Source: Mactromeris polynyma
Lineage: Eukaryota; Mollusca; Bivalvia; Venerida; Mactridae
DNA length: 64,000 bases
Reading direction: 5' to 3'
NCBI GenBank assembly: GCA_032209605.1
Contig: JASFXZ010000002.1
Location: forward strand, 54,810,431-54,874,430
This document shows, piece after piece, positions 12,701 to 27,700 of this stretch (position 1 is its first letter; each line of letters opens with the position of its first letter). The position numbers and the translations under genes were made by a program. The notes under the pieces are model-generated. The model did not search any database and was not told the origin of the DNA. It worked only from the letters and a program-made list of their open reading frames with translations.

Positions 12701-15700
12701 AGTTAATATTTTGCACATTCATATCTTTATTGTGGCACTGTACAGTGAATCTCCTGTTACAGTCAACTGTTGAACCATGGATAGTTCTATACATCTCATA
12801 CCATAGCATCAAAATGGTTCAAGTAATAAGATGAAGTATTTCCTGAAAAGATATAAAACAAATATATTTGTAATTAAGGCCGTAAAAGATTTGACAAAAT
12901 TATAGAACATGTACACTATACATACTTAATGTTACCTATTAACTAAAACTAATATATTGGTTCATAAAACAATTCTTATCACATCTCTAAATAAATGTAT
13001 GTTTTCTGACACATCAGAGAGCATGATTGTATTCCTGCACCGCCATCAGGTAAGAAATGATCATGATTATGAGTACAGCATCCATTCAAAGTACTCCAAC
13101 CAACAAACATAAACTAATATGTATGCAGAAATACATTAATGAGTAAGCAAAAGATTACTTCCGCATCGCGAATACATGTGCCAAACACGCTGTTTATGAC
13201 ATTCAGTAAAAGCCTCATGTAGTCAAAGCATATAGTAAAACGACTAACTATGATCAATGCAAGTCCTAAAAAGAAGTTTACTAGTACCTGTATCCAGTAA
13301 TACACTGTTACAAGACACAAACTTGGACGTGTTTTCGCCCCCTCGATTTGATTTTTTGACAGCTGATTCCCGTGCGTGTAATCAAGTAAAATATACAGAT
13401 TTAATCTAAACGGAATCTTCGCATAAACACATTTTTAGAAGATATTAAACTTACCTTGCATACGTTGAGAGAGCCGGGAATAACCGTGTTTAAAATCACA
13501 GAATGTACCGTCGCCATTTTTAAGAAATTTCTCAAGTAGATAAGATACCTATAGACGTATTTTATTTATTGAGAAAAATCTTAGATGAAAAACGGATAGT
13601 TGAGACTAAAATGGGCTATTTAAGACCAAAATAATTCTAAGATTTTTTTGTGAATAGCTCTTAAGAAATATTTTAAACTTAAGTCAAATTTTGTCATATT
13701 TGAGAATTTTCTAGCAGATAAGAGAAATATTTTTATCTAAGATGCTTTGTGAATACCACCCCAGGTCATAGAAAACAAAGAAATATTTTGGAAAAAAGAT
13801 TGTTGGCGCAATTTGAAGGTTAAGATTTGTTGTGCAACATAAAAAATTTGGTGAGATGTAATGATTGCTGGTCACTTCAGATCCAAAATGGCTTTCGGTA
13901 AATTCACTGAACTTCAGGGGATTTCGGTAAGGTAACTTACCCCTTATCGAAAGTTTAACCAATCCATCAAGCTTACAAACATGTTAGGTTGAAGAGAAGT
14001 TGATTTAGTGGTTAACATAACATTGGATTGGTTGGCATAACACTGACATGCAAATAGCAAAGCCATGTTAGTTAGATATGATATCAAATGTTTGATCATG
14101 ATTGTATTGTTTACATTGATTTACAGATGACGCTGAAGAGATAATCAAATTGTCTGTATACGGAGCGGCTCAGAACCAGTCTTATAACAGACTTGCAGCA
14201 TTTACAGACAAGTTTGGGTACCGGCTTGCTGGCTCCCAGACTCTAGAACATGCAATCGGTTTGTTGTGTTCTTCATAATTTGATATGTCTGTTTCTATAC
14301 TGTGTAATTGAACATTCATCCAGGACTCTAGAAACTTTTTTCGAAGACACTCATCCTGGACTTATGGAAATGTAAAAGTTGACTTGTCCGACATAGAAAG
14401 CTAGTTGTCCGAGAATATCAGTCAGTTTAGTAAGAAATAAACATACACAATGATAGCTCTACAATCTAAAAATAATATCATGTGTATGTGTTTGTGGGAT
14501 TCTAAGGTTTGAATTACAAATGGACCATTGCTGATGTTGGTTAGCTATATAATTTGACTTGTCCGGGACTTCAACTCAACTGTAGGTAACCTGATTCAGT
14601 ATTAGACTAGCCCAGGATGTCGGGCTAGTGGATTTCTAGAACCCTGACATCTGTTTATCTAACATGATTGCCTGCTGACAATTTTTCATCAATTTATGTG
14701 ATACAAAGTAGATTTAGACAATGAACAGTATCCGAGAATTTTGTTTTAAGTATTTGTTGTGTAGCACAGTAGTACTTAGCTTGACCTTGAGATGCCCAAG
14801 ATTATGGATGCCTCTAATAAAATAGAGGAAATGTTTTATGACTATGTACTAAACTGAGATGCTTTGAATTGGTCACTTCTTTTATTATCAAAATACATCC
14901 AGTGAAATATTAATTAACTATTAAAAATGTATATTACTTCTTTCTTACACATAACTCAAAATTCACACATGATTATACTAAAAATCTGCTGCAAAGGTAT
15001 CTATCAAACTTGTTGCCAGCTGTCTTGATTTGTCCTGTGATGTATTCCATCCATTAAATCCCCCCTGTTTGTCCTCTTTGATTCTCTTTAGTTATCCCTT
15101 ATGGTCGGCCAGGCCAATTGTTAAGCCCCTGTTCCCTTAAGTACAGGTACCGTTGCGCCTCCTCAAATGCCTGTTGTTTTTTGTTTATGGATTGTTGTTT
15201 TCCCGGCGGTCGGTGTAGAGAGGCATTGTCTTATGTGTGTGGCATTCCCTTTAGCAACTTATTCTAACTCTCTTCTGAGATTAAAATTGTTTCAGTGGAT
15301 GTTTGTAATACAAAGTGTTCAAATTTATGTTTCAACAGATTATATGCTGGATCAGCTGAAAGCAGATGGACTAGAGAATGTACATGGAGAAGAGGCATTG
15401 GTAAGTATCATATTTTGATGTATCAGTTTATATAATAATAATTTAAAAAAATATAAAAAAAATAACTTGTTTATTTTGAGAAGGTTACATACATGTACAG
15501 ACATACAAAAAAGAACATACATATCTCTTAGTCAAAACAAGGCCTTCTTCAACAAATTAATTAATTATTATTAAACTACAAACACTCGTTGAATTATAAC
15601 AATCAATTCTGGTGAAAAGTATTGTATATGTAAATATACTATATTTATAAAGACATGAAGGCATGCATACTTATTCATACTTATGACTTTCTTCATAATA

Positions 15701-18700
15701 TATTTTCAAAGATTTTGAAATGAATTCTGTGATGGACAGTTACGAATAGTTACAGGTATATTGTTCCAATATGTAAGCAAATATTTCATGTAATTGGTGC
15801 ATTGTTTTGGTAATAATGTCAATGTTCTCATGTGACCTATGAAGGCATGGTTGTTGGAAATATGGAGCATAGTGATGTCAGTATCCTTGATGTGAGACTA
15901 CCTAAAAATTAGCAATATTCTGTCTTTAAGTCAGAAAATTCTTAACATCAATGAACTAATTTGTCTGTATTTCCCTGACTTCATTGAACCAACTTATGGT
16001 ATATTTGTCTATGTCTTGTATGATATACAATTTCATTGAACAGGTTCCACATTGGGTTAGGGGTGATGAATCAGCCGTCATGTTACAGCCCAGAGTACAC
16101 CCTTTACCAATGTTAGGACTGGGCTACAGTATAGGTACTGGACCACAGGGAATCACAGCTGATGCTATTGTGGTTAAAAGTTTCAAAGAATTGGAAGCCA
16201 GAGCTTCGGAGGTATTTGTGCTTGTCTAGGCTATTCCAACTCATTTATTTTACATCTTAAAACTTATTTGAAACACAGGATGACTGTTTTATGGGTTTCT
16301 AACCAATTCCTGTGCCTAGTTCAAGGATGATGAAGTCAGGAAAGTATCTTGCCCATAAAGATCCACAACCTCTATTTTAGGAGCATTGTTCTGTAACCCA
16401 TGATTGCTATGACTCTCTTACTTCTTAACTGTATTTGAATACTGAACTTTGTGATTTATTTTGCTTTACTTTGTTAAATATTTAATGTTAATTCATTTCA
16501 TTTTCAAAGTTCATGACCTCTCTTGCTTTAATTTTGAAAAAAAACACCTGATTGTGGATGAGCAAAAGTCTCAACTTGCCAGATGGAATTTTTGTTTTAC
16601 TCTAATTACACTGTTACTGACTGTTTATATTTCCAGTTTGATATGATAACTTGTGATATACTTTTGGCTGCATGCTATGGTTTTATTATCATCAAAAGTA
16701 TAGTGCGTTATATTGAATATTCACTTGAGATCAGTTTTAAACAAATTATGAGATGGTCAGCCAATGAGATGTGTTTTAGAAAATATTGACCAATAGACTT
16801 TCTGTTTACAATAATGGTACAGTCAGACCTTGTTCATTTAAATTCCAACATTTTATTTTAAATAATACATGGTTCTGAATAGCCTATTTCAATTTGATGT
16901 GTCTAAGAAGATACATCAGGACCTGATATTTATTTCGGATGATACCAAGTATTCAGATAGAAGGATGTCAAACAAACAAGGTCTGGCTGTATTCTCAACT
17001 AATTTGAATTGACAGTACTAATGTATTTTGTATGTTTATATTCCTTGATGTTGTACAAAGGTTTATATCTACACAGGTACCTGGGAAAATAGTTGTATAT
17101 AACCAGGATTATTTAGGATATGGTGTATCGGTGGCATATAGAAGTCAAGGGGCTGCTAGAGCTTCTAAATTAGGGGCCGTCGCTTCATTGATACGGAGCG
17201 TAACCCCCTTATCTATTGACAGTCCACACACGGGAATGCAGGTATGGTTTCCTTACATCCATGTATTTCACATATTGTAACCACAACCAAACCAGTTTTT
17301 GGAGAGGTATACAAATGTACATTTGGACCGTGTATAATCCTCCAAAGTCATTTATCCTCCACCTCTGATTCACATGGGGAAGTTGTCAGCCTGGGAATAT
17401 AGGTTAGGGTCAAATTACCACAGAACATTATGGAAATAGAGGTGAAAAGTTGTGTAGAACTCGGAACAGTTTTTGTCTTGTATATCTGCAGGTCTGTCTG
17501 TATACCCTGATGTTTGAACATTTTCTCACATTTTTAGCCAATTCTGTGCATCAAGGTTCCTTGCAATGATGTTAACAAGTCAACGTATTAAGGTAATGCT
17601 TTGTAAAAGAGCAGTGCATTTCATAAAGAATCCTAAGTCTTTTATCAGTCCTAAATACATGTAGTTCTGAGGTCAGTAGGACTGAGCTAACGAAGGACTA
17701 ATACCAGTTTATTATGTACTCGGATTGATTTAAGATGGTTACTGGATCCTGTGATATAATACAAGCGTTCATTGGATGTGTGAATCATCATCAGTGATGG
17801 CTGTTGTTACAATCTTTGTACAAAAATGGACAATTGTCAGTTCAACAAAACAGGTATATTGCAGACACCAAATAAGATTACATAAGAATAGCAGACCATG
17901 TAGATTGTGGAATGTTCTGTTTAACTGGTGCTGTTACCAACAGTGTATCTGAATACTTACATTTGTATAGGGACACTGTGGTCATGTGAGATAAGTCGAC
18001 ATATTGTTTTGAACAGGTGTCATTATAGATAATATGTACAGTAATTGAATATTCATGATTTATACCAATAATGCTAATCTCGTCATTGTCAAACATTTAT
18101 ATACTAGGATTATGAGAAAGGTATAGAGAAGATACCAACTGCTTGTATAACTGTGGAGGATGCGGAAATGCTGTGGAGGATGGAAAAGAGAGGTAAAGTT
18201 TATATAACTGATATTTGTGTAGGCATGTTTAAGTTAAAAAGGTGATGCATTCATTTTACAACAGAGTGTGCCATCTTTATATTTCCTTTTTTGAAAAAAG
18301 GAGAGCTATTGTGATAGCTTGATTATCTTTGTCATCTATGTCTGTGTCCACAAAATGTTAGATATTGTGTTTAGCTCAGTTTCTGTGTGAGTTTTAAAGT
18401 CCTCGTGATAGTGTTACCGTCTGACAAACTTTTGCAACTGCTTGCGGTGTTCTTATTTTCATTTTCACATCATTTTTGTTGTACTTGCTGTGAGCTCGAC
18501 GTAGTTGCCTCAATGGCGGTTTGGTGTATGTACATGTGTGCATCCATGCGTCCAGATTTGTTTTGTCCAGACCATTACTCTCTCATTTATTTTCAAATTA
18601 CTAAGCACCAGTGTTCATCATGATTTGACTATGTGTCAAATGCAACACCCATACCCGAAGATCACACATTTCTCTTCACCTCTTGACAATTGTAGCTCTC

Positions 18701-21700
18701 GACATGTTGCCCCTGGCCATCTTGTATTATAATTGCATTTCCTACATTATGTATTTTTAAGGTGAGAGAATCCAAATATTTCTGAATATGTCTGCACAAA
18801 ATCTACCTGATACAATATCTAGAAACACAGTTGCTGAAATCAAAGGAAGTGTTTATCCGGAACAGGTAAGATGCTCCACACACAAAGCCCTTAAGTAAGA
18901 ACTTGTGATAACGAAGAATAATTCTCGTCACCAAACGTTTGCATGAACCATGTAGGAATGTTATGACCACCTTGATAAGACGACCAGTTTTCAAGGGTCC
19001 CAAGGGTGGTCTTATTATTGACGTTTTGACATTAGCTGTGGACTATGATATAATTCTTTGGTATAAATATATATACAGTTTGACCCCTTTTATTCGAATT
19101 CATCGGGTCTGAAAATGTATTATGAATAACGATGTATCTTCTTAAACACGTCGAAACATCGAAAAGATACATCAGGAATTTATTTTAGATAATGCCGAGT
19201 ATTCGGATAGAATGTTGTCAAATACAAGAGTTCTGACTGTACTTAAATGAAAATACAATAAATAAAGAATGAATTGTTTAGCATATTTTACGAGGTATAA
19301 TGCTTCACTTGCTCCGTATACTTCTTGCTTCTTACGTTCATTGCATGAATGCTTATTCGCAAAAAGTTCCTTGGGTAATTTTGAAGCTAACATTTAACAG
19401 GCCTTTTTCTGTCCATTTTGGGAAAAAGACCGTAGATAAATTGGGACAATTTGCGTTGTAAAATTTGACTATTTGGAAAAACTTTAATCACTTCAACTCC
19501 AATTTTGGGAATTTTCATAGTTAAAAGAACAGGCTTTTTGTATCTAAATTTTATAGAAAGAAGCATTCTAATATACATTTCTTATATCAACTGCGAAAAA
19601 GACACAAAATGTTCACAAACATTTATGACACCAGAGTTATTCAAAGAGCTTCAAGATATACCAGGTCGCTCCAGTAGAAGATTTTTCGTAGGTGTTTCTG
19701 ATTGGAATTTTTTTTTCTGATTGGGAAAAAACCCATATATTTGACTTTGGGTCAGATAGTTTGACCCGTAGGAACTATAGGAAAAGGCCTGTTTAATTAC
19801 CAGTGTATTTGTTGTATCTGATCATGATTGATGCTACTTTTGAAAATATACAACTGAAAAACAACCAACACTTATGCTTAATATAATAACTGCAGATACA
19901 TAGGAACACTTACTTGTAAATCATTTGTATCATGATAGAAGAAAACACTGCATGATATAAGTTAACTTATTTCAACCAGTAAATAGTGTGGTACAGTCGG
20001 ACCACGCTTATTCGACAACCTTCTATCCGAATACTTGATATCTTCTGAAATAAATATCAGGTCCTGGTGTATCTCTTTAGGCATGTCAAATTGAGATGGG
20101 TTATTCGAAACCATGCATTATTCGAAATAAAATTGAATTTGAATGAACAATTTATTTATTATTTATTTGAATGTAACTGATGTACGTATGTTTGCAGTGT
20201 TGGGTGTACCATTTGGTAGTTTCCTGTTTCTTTTTACAGGTTGTTTTAGTGAGTGGTCATCTGGACAGCTGGGATGTTGGACAAGGAGCTATGGACGATG
20301 GGGGTGGGGCTTTTATTTCGTGGCAAGCTTTATCATTGATCAAACAACTTGGTTTGAGACCTAAGCGGACAATGAGAATGGTTTTATGGACAGCCGAGGT
20401 TTGTGACCAGTGTGTATTACACAGTTACTGTGAGGGGATTGAATTAAGAGTGAGGGTTTAATGGGCTGTGATGATAAGATCGAAAATTATGCTTTTTATT
20501 ACAATTGTTCAACATCTCGACCGGTAAGCTCAATTTGAATATTGCCAATGTGTTGATCTGCAGGTTATAATGTCAGAGTCTTGTAAAGCTGTGTGGCGCA
20601 TGTTGATTAGCCAGGAGACTGTACAGCTGCAGTTACAGATAATTTGTCCTTGACCTCTGATTTACGTGGTCATATTCTGGTGTCAATTGGTAGTTGTGTA
20701 TGTTTGTTCTGGCATAATATGCTGCAGAACTTAATATTTTGGCATACTCGTGCACAGGAGATAGTTGTGGGTTCTCTCCATTTATCCCTTATAGAGTTCT
20801 CTCCTCAGAAACACCCTTTGGGAGATGCAAATTTTGCCTGTTGTTGAGAGGTTGTTGCTTTAGAGAGGTTAAATTGGTAGTGAATATTTACTATGGGAAA
20901 ATCAATAAATAGATAAAGAGAGGTTGATGCTTCAGAGAATGTCCATCTGGAGTGGTTTCACGGTATTGTTTTAAATATGTTTGTTGGTTTGTTGTGACCT
21001 TTTTTTGTTTGAATGATAATGACAGGTATTCATATATGCATGCCATTCAACTAATGTTTTATGGATACAGCTAAATTTTATTTTGTTGTTTTCAGGAATT
21101 TGGTGGTATTGGTGCACAAGCATACTATGAACAACACAAGGTATACTGGTCAGATCAGCTGACCCCTCATTCTGTATCTTTTTCATCTTCACTACATTAT
21201 GACACAAGTGTTCTGAAATAATGAAATTACATAAAAAAAAATTCATAGTTCAATTCATTTGATTCATAAATGTTATAGCATACTGCAGTCATAATTAACA
21301 GAGGAGATATTTAGGAACTGTGTGGAGTAGTACTGGCGGGTAAGCACTTTAGTCAGGTTTTAGGATTGTGTGGAGTAGTACTGGCGGGTAAGCACTTTAG
21401 TCAGGTTTTAGGAACTGTGTGGAGTAGTACTGGCGGGTAAGCACTTTAGTCAGGTTTTAGGAACTGTGGAATAGCACTGGCGGGTAGCACTTTAGTCAGG
21501 TTTTAGGAACTGTGGAATAGCACTGGCGGGTAGTACTGGCGGGTAGCACTTTAGTCAGGTTTTAGGAACTGTGGAATAGCACTGGCGGGTAGCACTTTAG
21601 TCAGGTTTTAGGAACTGTGGAATAGCACTGGCGGGTAGTACTGGCGGGTAGCACTTTAGTCAGGTTTTAGGATTGTGTGGAGTAGTATTGGCGGGTAAGC

Positions 21701-24700
21701 ACTTTAGTCAGGTTTTAGGATTGTGTGGAGTAGTACTGGCGGGTAAGCACTTAAGTCAGGTTTTAGGATTGTGTGGAGTAGTACTGGCGGGTAAGCACTT
21801 TAGTCAGGTTTTAGGGACTGTGTGGAGTAGTACTGGTGGGTAAGCACTTTAGTCAGGTTTTAGGAACTGTGTGGAGTAGTATTGGCGGGTAGCACTTTAG
21901 TCAGGTTTTAGGAACTGTGTGGAGTAGTATTGGCGGGTAGCACTTTAGTCAGGTTTTAGGAACTGTGTGGAGTAGTATTGGCGGGTAAGCACTTTAGTCA
22001 GGTTTTAGGAACTGTGTGGAGTAGTACTGGCGGGTAAGCACTTTAGTCAGGTTTTAGGAACTGTGTGGAGTAGTATTGGCGGGTAGCACTTTAGTCAGGT
22101 TTTAGGAACTGTGTGGAGTAGTATTGGCGGGTAGCACTTTAGTCAGGTTTTAGGAACTGTGTGGAGTAGTACTGGCGGGTAAGCACTTTAGTCAGGTTTT
22201 AGGAACTGTGTGGAGTAGTATTGGCGGGTAGCACTTTAGTCAGGTTTTAGGAGCTGTGGAATAGCACTGGCGGGTAGTACTGGCGGGTAGCACTCTAGTC
22301 AGGTTTTAGGAACTGTGTGGAGTAGTATTGGCGGGTAGCACTTTAGTCAGGTTTTAGGAACTGTGTGGAGTAGTATTGGCGGGTAGCACTTTAGTCAGGT
22401 TTTAGGAACTGTGTGGAGTAGTATTGGCGGGTAGCACTTTAGTCAGGTTTTAGGAACTGTGTGGAGTAGTACTGGCGGGTAGCACTTTAGTCAGGTTTTA
22501 GGAACTGTGTGGAGTAGTATTGGCGGGTAGCACTTTAGTCAGGTTTTAGGAACTGTGTGGAGTAGTATTGGCGGGTAAGCACTTTAGTCAGGTTTTAGGA
22601 ACTGTGTGGAGTAGTACTGGCGGGTAAGCACTTTAGTCAGGTTTTAGGAACTGTGTGGAGTAGTATTGGCGGGTAGCACTTTAGTCAGGTTTTAGAAACT
22701 GTGTGGAGTAGTATTGGCGGGTAAGCACTTTAGTCAGGTTTTAGGAACTGTGTGGAGTAGTACTGGCGGGTAAGCACTTTAGTCAGGTTTTAGGAACTGT
22801 GTGGAGTAGTATTGGCGGGTAAGCACTTTAGTCAGGTTTTAGGATTGTGTGGAGTAGTACTGGCGGGTAAGCACTTTAGTCAGGTTTTAGGAACTGTGTG
22901 GAGTAGTACTGGCGGGTAAGCACTTTAGTCAGGTTTTAGGAACTGTGGAATAGCACTGGCGGGTAGCACTTTAGTCAGGTTTTAGGAACTGTGGAATAGC
23001 ACTGGCGGGTAGTACTGGCGGGTAGCACGTTAGTCAGGTTTTAGGAACTGTGGAATAGCACTGGCGGGTAGCACTTTAGTCAGGTTTTAGGAACTGTGGA
23101 ATAGCACTGGCGGGTAGTACTGGCGGGTAGCACTTTAGTCAGGTTTTAGGATTGTGTGGAGTAGTATTGGCGGGTAAGCACTTTAGTCAGGTTTTAGGAT
23201 TGTGTGGAGTAGTACTGGCGGGTAAGCACTTAAGTCAGGTTTTAGGATTGTGTGGAGTAGTACTGGCGGGTAAGCACTTTAGTCAGGTTTTAGGGACTGT
23301 GTGGAGTAGTACTGGTGGGTAAGCACTTTAGTCAGGTTTTAGGAACTGTGTGGAGTAGTATTGGCGGGTAGCACTTTAGTCAGGTTTTAGGAACTGTGTG
23401 GAGTAGTATTGGCGGGTAAGCACTTTAGTCAGGTTTTAGGAACTGTGTGGAGTAGTACTGGCGGGTAAGCACTTTAGTCAGGTTTTAGGAACTGTGTGGA
23501 GTAGTACTGGCGGGTAAGCACTTTAGTCAGGTTTTAGGAACTGTGTGGAGTAGTATTGGCGGGTAGCACTTTAGTCAGGTTTTAGGAACTGTGTGGAGTA
23601 GTATTGGCGGGTAGCACTTTAGTCAGGTTTTAGGAACTGTGTGGAGTAGTACTGGCGGGTAAGCACTTTAGTCAGGTTTTAGGAACTGTGTGGAGTAGTA
23701 TTGGCGGGTAGCACTTTAGTCAGGTTTTAGGAGCTGTGGAATAGCACTGGCGGGTAGTACTGGCGGGTAGCACTCTAGTCAGGTTTTAGGAACTGTGTGG
23801 AGTAGTATTGGCGGGTAGCACTTTAGTCAGGTTTTAGGAACTGTGTGGAGTAGTATTGGCGGGTAGCACTTTAGTCAGGTTTTAGGAACTGTGTGGAGTA
23901 GTATTGGCGGGTAGCACTTTAGTCAGGTTTTAGGAACTGTGTGGAGTAGTACTGGCGGGTAGCACTTTAGTCAGGTTTTAGGAACTGTGTGGAGTAGTAT
24001 TGGCGGGTAGCACTTTAGTCAGGTTTTAGGAACTGTGTGGAGTAGTATTGGCGGGTAAGCACTTTAGTCAGGTTTTAGGAACTGTGTGGAGTAGTACTGG
24101 CGGGTAAGCACTTTAGTCAGGTTTTAGGAACTGTGTGGAGTAGTATTGGCGGGTAGCACTTTAGTCAGGTTTTAGAAACTGTGTGGAGTAGTATTGGCGG
24201 GTAAGCACTTTAGTCAGGTTTTAGGAACTGTGTGGAGTAGTACTGGCGGGTAAGCACTTTAGTCAGGTTTTAGGAACTGTGTGGAGTAGTATTGGCGGGT
24301 AAGCACTTTAGTCAGGTTTTAGGAACTGTGGAATAGCACTGGCGGGTAGTACTGGCGGGTAGCACGTTAGTCAGGTTTTAGGAACTGTGGAATAGCACTG
24401 GCGGGTAGCACTTTAGTCAGGTTTTAGGAACTGTGGAATAGCACTGGCGGGTAGTACTGGCGGGTAGCACTTTAGTCAGGTTTTAGGATTGTGTGGAGTA
24501 GTATTGGCGGGTAAGCACTTTAGTCAGGTTTTAGGATTGTGTGGAGTAGTACTGGCGGGTAAGCACTTAAGTCAGGTTTTAGGATTGTGTGGAGTAGTAC
24601 TGGCGGGTAAGCACTTTAGTCAGGTTTTAGGGACTGTGTGGAGTAGTACTGGTGGGTAAGCACTTTAGTCAGGTTTTAGGAACTGTGTGGAGTAGTATTG

Positions 24701-27700
24701 GCGGGTAGCACTTTAGTCAGGTTTTAGGAACTGTGTGGAGTAGTATTGGCGGGTAAGCACTTTAGTCAGGTTTTAGGAACTGTGTGGAGTAGTACTGGCG
24801 GGTAAGCACTTTAGTCAGGTTTTAGGAACTGTGTGGAGTAGTACTGGCGGGTAAGCACTTTAGTCAGGTTTTAGGAACTGTGTGGAGTAGTATTGGCGGG
24901 TAGCACTTTAGTCAGGTTTTAGGAACTGTGTGGAGTAGTATTGGCGGGTAGCACTTTAGTCAGGTTTTAGGAACTGTGTGGAGTAGTACTGGCGGGTAAG
25001 CACTTTAGTCAGGTTTTAGGAACTGTGTGGAGTAGTATTGGCGGGTAGCACTTTAGTCAGGTTTTAGGAGCTGTGGAATAGCACTGGCGGGTAGTACTGG
25101 CGGGTAGCACTCTAGTCAGGTTTTAGGAACTGTGTGGAGTAGTATTGGCGGGTAGCACTTTAGTCAGGTTTTAGGAACTGTGTGGAGTAGTATTGGCGGG
25201 TAGCACTTTAGTCAGGTTTTAGGAACTGTGTGGAGTAGTATTGGCGGGTAGCACTTTAGTCAGGTTTTAGGAACTGTGTGGAGTAGTACTGGCGGGTAGC
25301 ACTTTAGTCAGGTTTTAGGAACTGTGTGGAGTAGTATTGGCGGGTAGCACTTTAGTCAGGTTTTAGGAACTGTGTGGAGTAGTATTGGCGGGTAAGCACT
25401 TTAGTCAGGTTTTAGGAACTGTGTGGAGTAGTACTGGCGGGTAAGCACTTTAGTCAGGTTTTAGGAACTGTGTGGAGTAGTATTGGCGGGTAGCACTTTA
25501 GTCAGGTTTTAGAAACTGTGTGGAGTAGTATTGGCGGGTAAGCACTTTAGTCAGGTTTTAGGAACTGTGTGGAGTAGTACTGGCGGGTAAGCACTTTAGT
25601 CAGGTTTTAGGAACTGTGTGGAGTAGTATTGGCGGGTAAGCACTTTAGTCAGGTTTTAGGAACTGTGTGGAGTAGTACTGGCGGGTAAGCACTTTAGTCA
25701 GGTTTTAGGAACTGTGTGGAGTAGTACTGGCGGGTAAGCACTTTAGTAAGGTTTTAGGAACTGTGTGGAGTAGTACTGGCGGGTAGCACTTTAGTCAGGT
25801 TTTAGGAACTGTGTGGAGTAGTATTGGCGGGTAGCACTTTAGTCAGGTTTTAGGAACTGTGTGGAGTAGTATTGGCAGATAGCACTTTAGTCAGGTTTTA
25901 GGAACTGTGGAATAGTACTGGCGGGTAGCACTTTAGTCAGGTTTTAGGAACTGTGGAATAGTACTGGCGGGTAGCACTTTAGTCAGGTTTTAGGAACTGT
26001 GGAATAGCACTGGCGGGTAGCACTTTAGTCAGGTTTTAGGAACTGTGGAATAGTACTGGCGGGTAGCACTTTAGTCAGGTTTTAGGAACTGTGGAATAGC
26101 ACTGGCGGGTAGCACTTTAGTCAGGTTTTAGGAACTGTGGAATAGTACTGGCGGGTAGTACTGGCGGGTAGCACTTTAGTCAGGTTTATTATACAGTTGC
26201 ACCTCGTTCATTCGAATTCATCAGGTCTGAAATTTAGTACACATAATGTTCATGGTATTGAATAGCACATTTCAATTTGACGTGGCTTTAAAGAAGATAT
26301 ATCGGGACCTGGTATTTAATTCAGATGATACCAAGTATTCGGATAGAAGGTCGTCGAATAACGAGGTCTGACTGTGTGGTAAAATAAATCTTTAAATGAT
26401 AAAATTGGCATCACTACAAATAGATGGTGACACATGAAATAGTTTTCAGTAATAATATAGGGGTGTCCTAAATACAGAGAGTACATGTAATTGTGATATA
26501 CATGTTCATGCATTTATCATATTTATGATGGAAAATATAGTGGCAATGTTTTTGACTCCTGTTTTGCATTTAAATGCTTTAAAAATGTTGATGTATTGGA
26601 AAATAAGATACTTACGAGTATGTGCATTTAAATCTTCATATATTAATTTTCATAAAGAAGTGAAAACAACTGTTGTATTTACATTTCAATGTCAACTTCT
26701 CTGTAATTGTGTTTGTAATTCTTAATTAAACCTGTAATTTTCTTCATTAAACACATTTATATTTTATTGTTATGCATATAAACTAATATATTGTTTTACC
26801 ATACAATGTTCTAATTCTGACCACAGATGGCAGCATATATCATTATACATATGAGTACTTGGGATATGACAGATTCTTTGTTTTCTTTACAATGGTCGAA
26901 TGTTTTGTTTCGAATACAAGTGAAACTATCATTATTCACATGTAAAGGTATATAGCCCTTAAAATAATTAAACTATTAACCCGACCTTCACCATTGAAAC
27001 TAATCCCATCCCACCATCTACACCGCAGTTTTAGATTATTGCTCACATACATGTATTTACAAACTATACAAAAATGAAACGAAGCATTTGAACATATTCT
27101 GTTACTTAAATTTGAATTGTCCTCTTAATGATATGTATATGCATGACATTGTATTGATATATTTTCCTGTTGTCACGTTTTGCTTCTATGCTGTGTATTG
27201 ATATGTATCTATCTCACTGCCTACAGATGTCTTTATATAAACTTTTCTGTCTTTATATTTGATACTAAACAATATATGCTTCTTATGACATAATTCTGTT
27301 TTTTTTTCGGTGTAGCTGTATAATATTAATTTTGACCTACATTTTTGACCAACCAAATGTTGTCCTCGAAGCAGGCTTTTTAAAATTTGACCAATCATAT
27401 TTTCTCCCTAGAGGCACAAACAGGGTTTTCGTTCACCCAAGAGGCACCAAATGGGGTTTTCGTTCACCCAAGAGGCACCAAATGGGGTTTTCGTAAGATG
27501 TGCGTTCGTTTAGAATTTCGACGGAAGTAGTTAAAATGTTAAAATGACCCTGATAAGACAGGTTCATGATTATAGATCCGAGTTAATTTTTTGTAAGGAT
27601 TTATTTTTCAACATGTTGCAAAAAACATTATTTCATTTAACATACCGGTAGACATTTTTCTATGTACACCATTTATCTTTTTTAAAAGATATTTCTTGTT

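Noticed and set aside
21311..26188. CRISPR array or rDNA-type spacer
   Set aside because: Units are contiguous without unique spacers, the host is an animal genome, and no rRNA flanks the array; it is a higher-order minisatellite.
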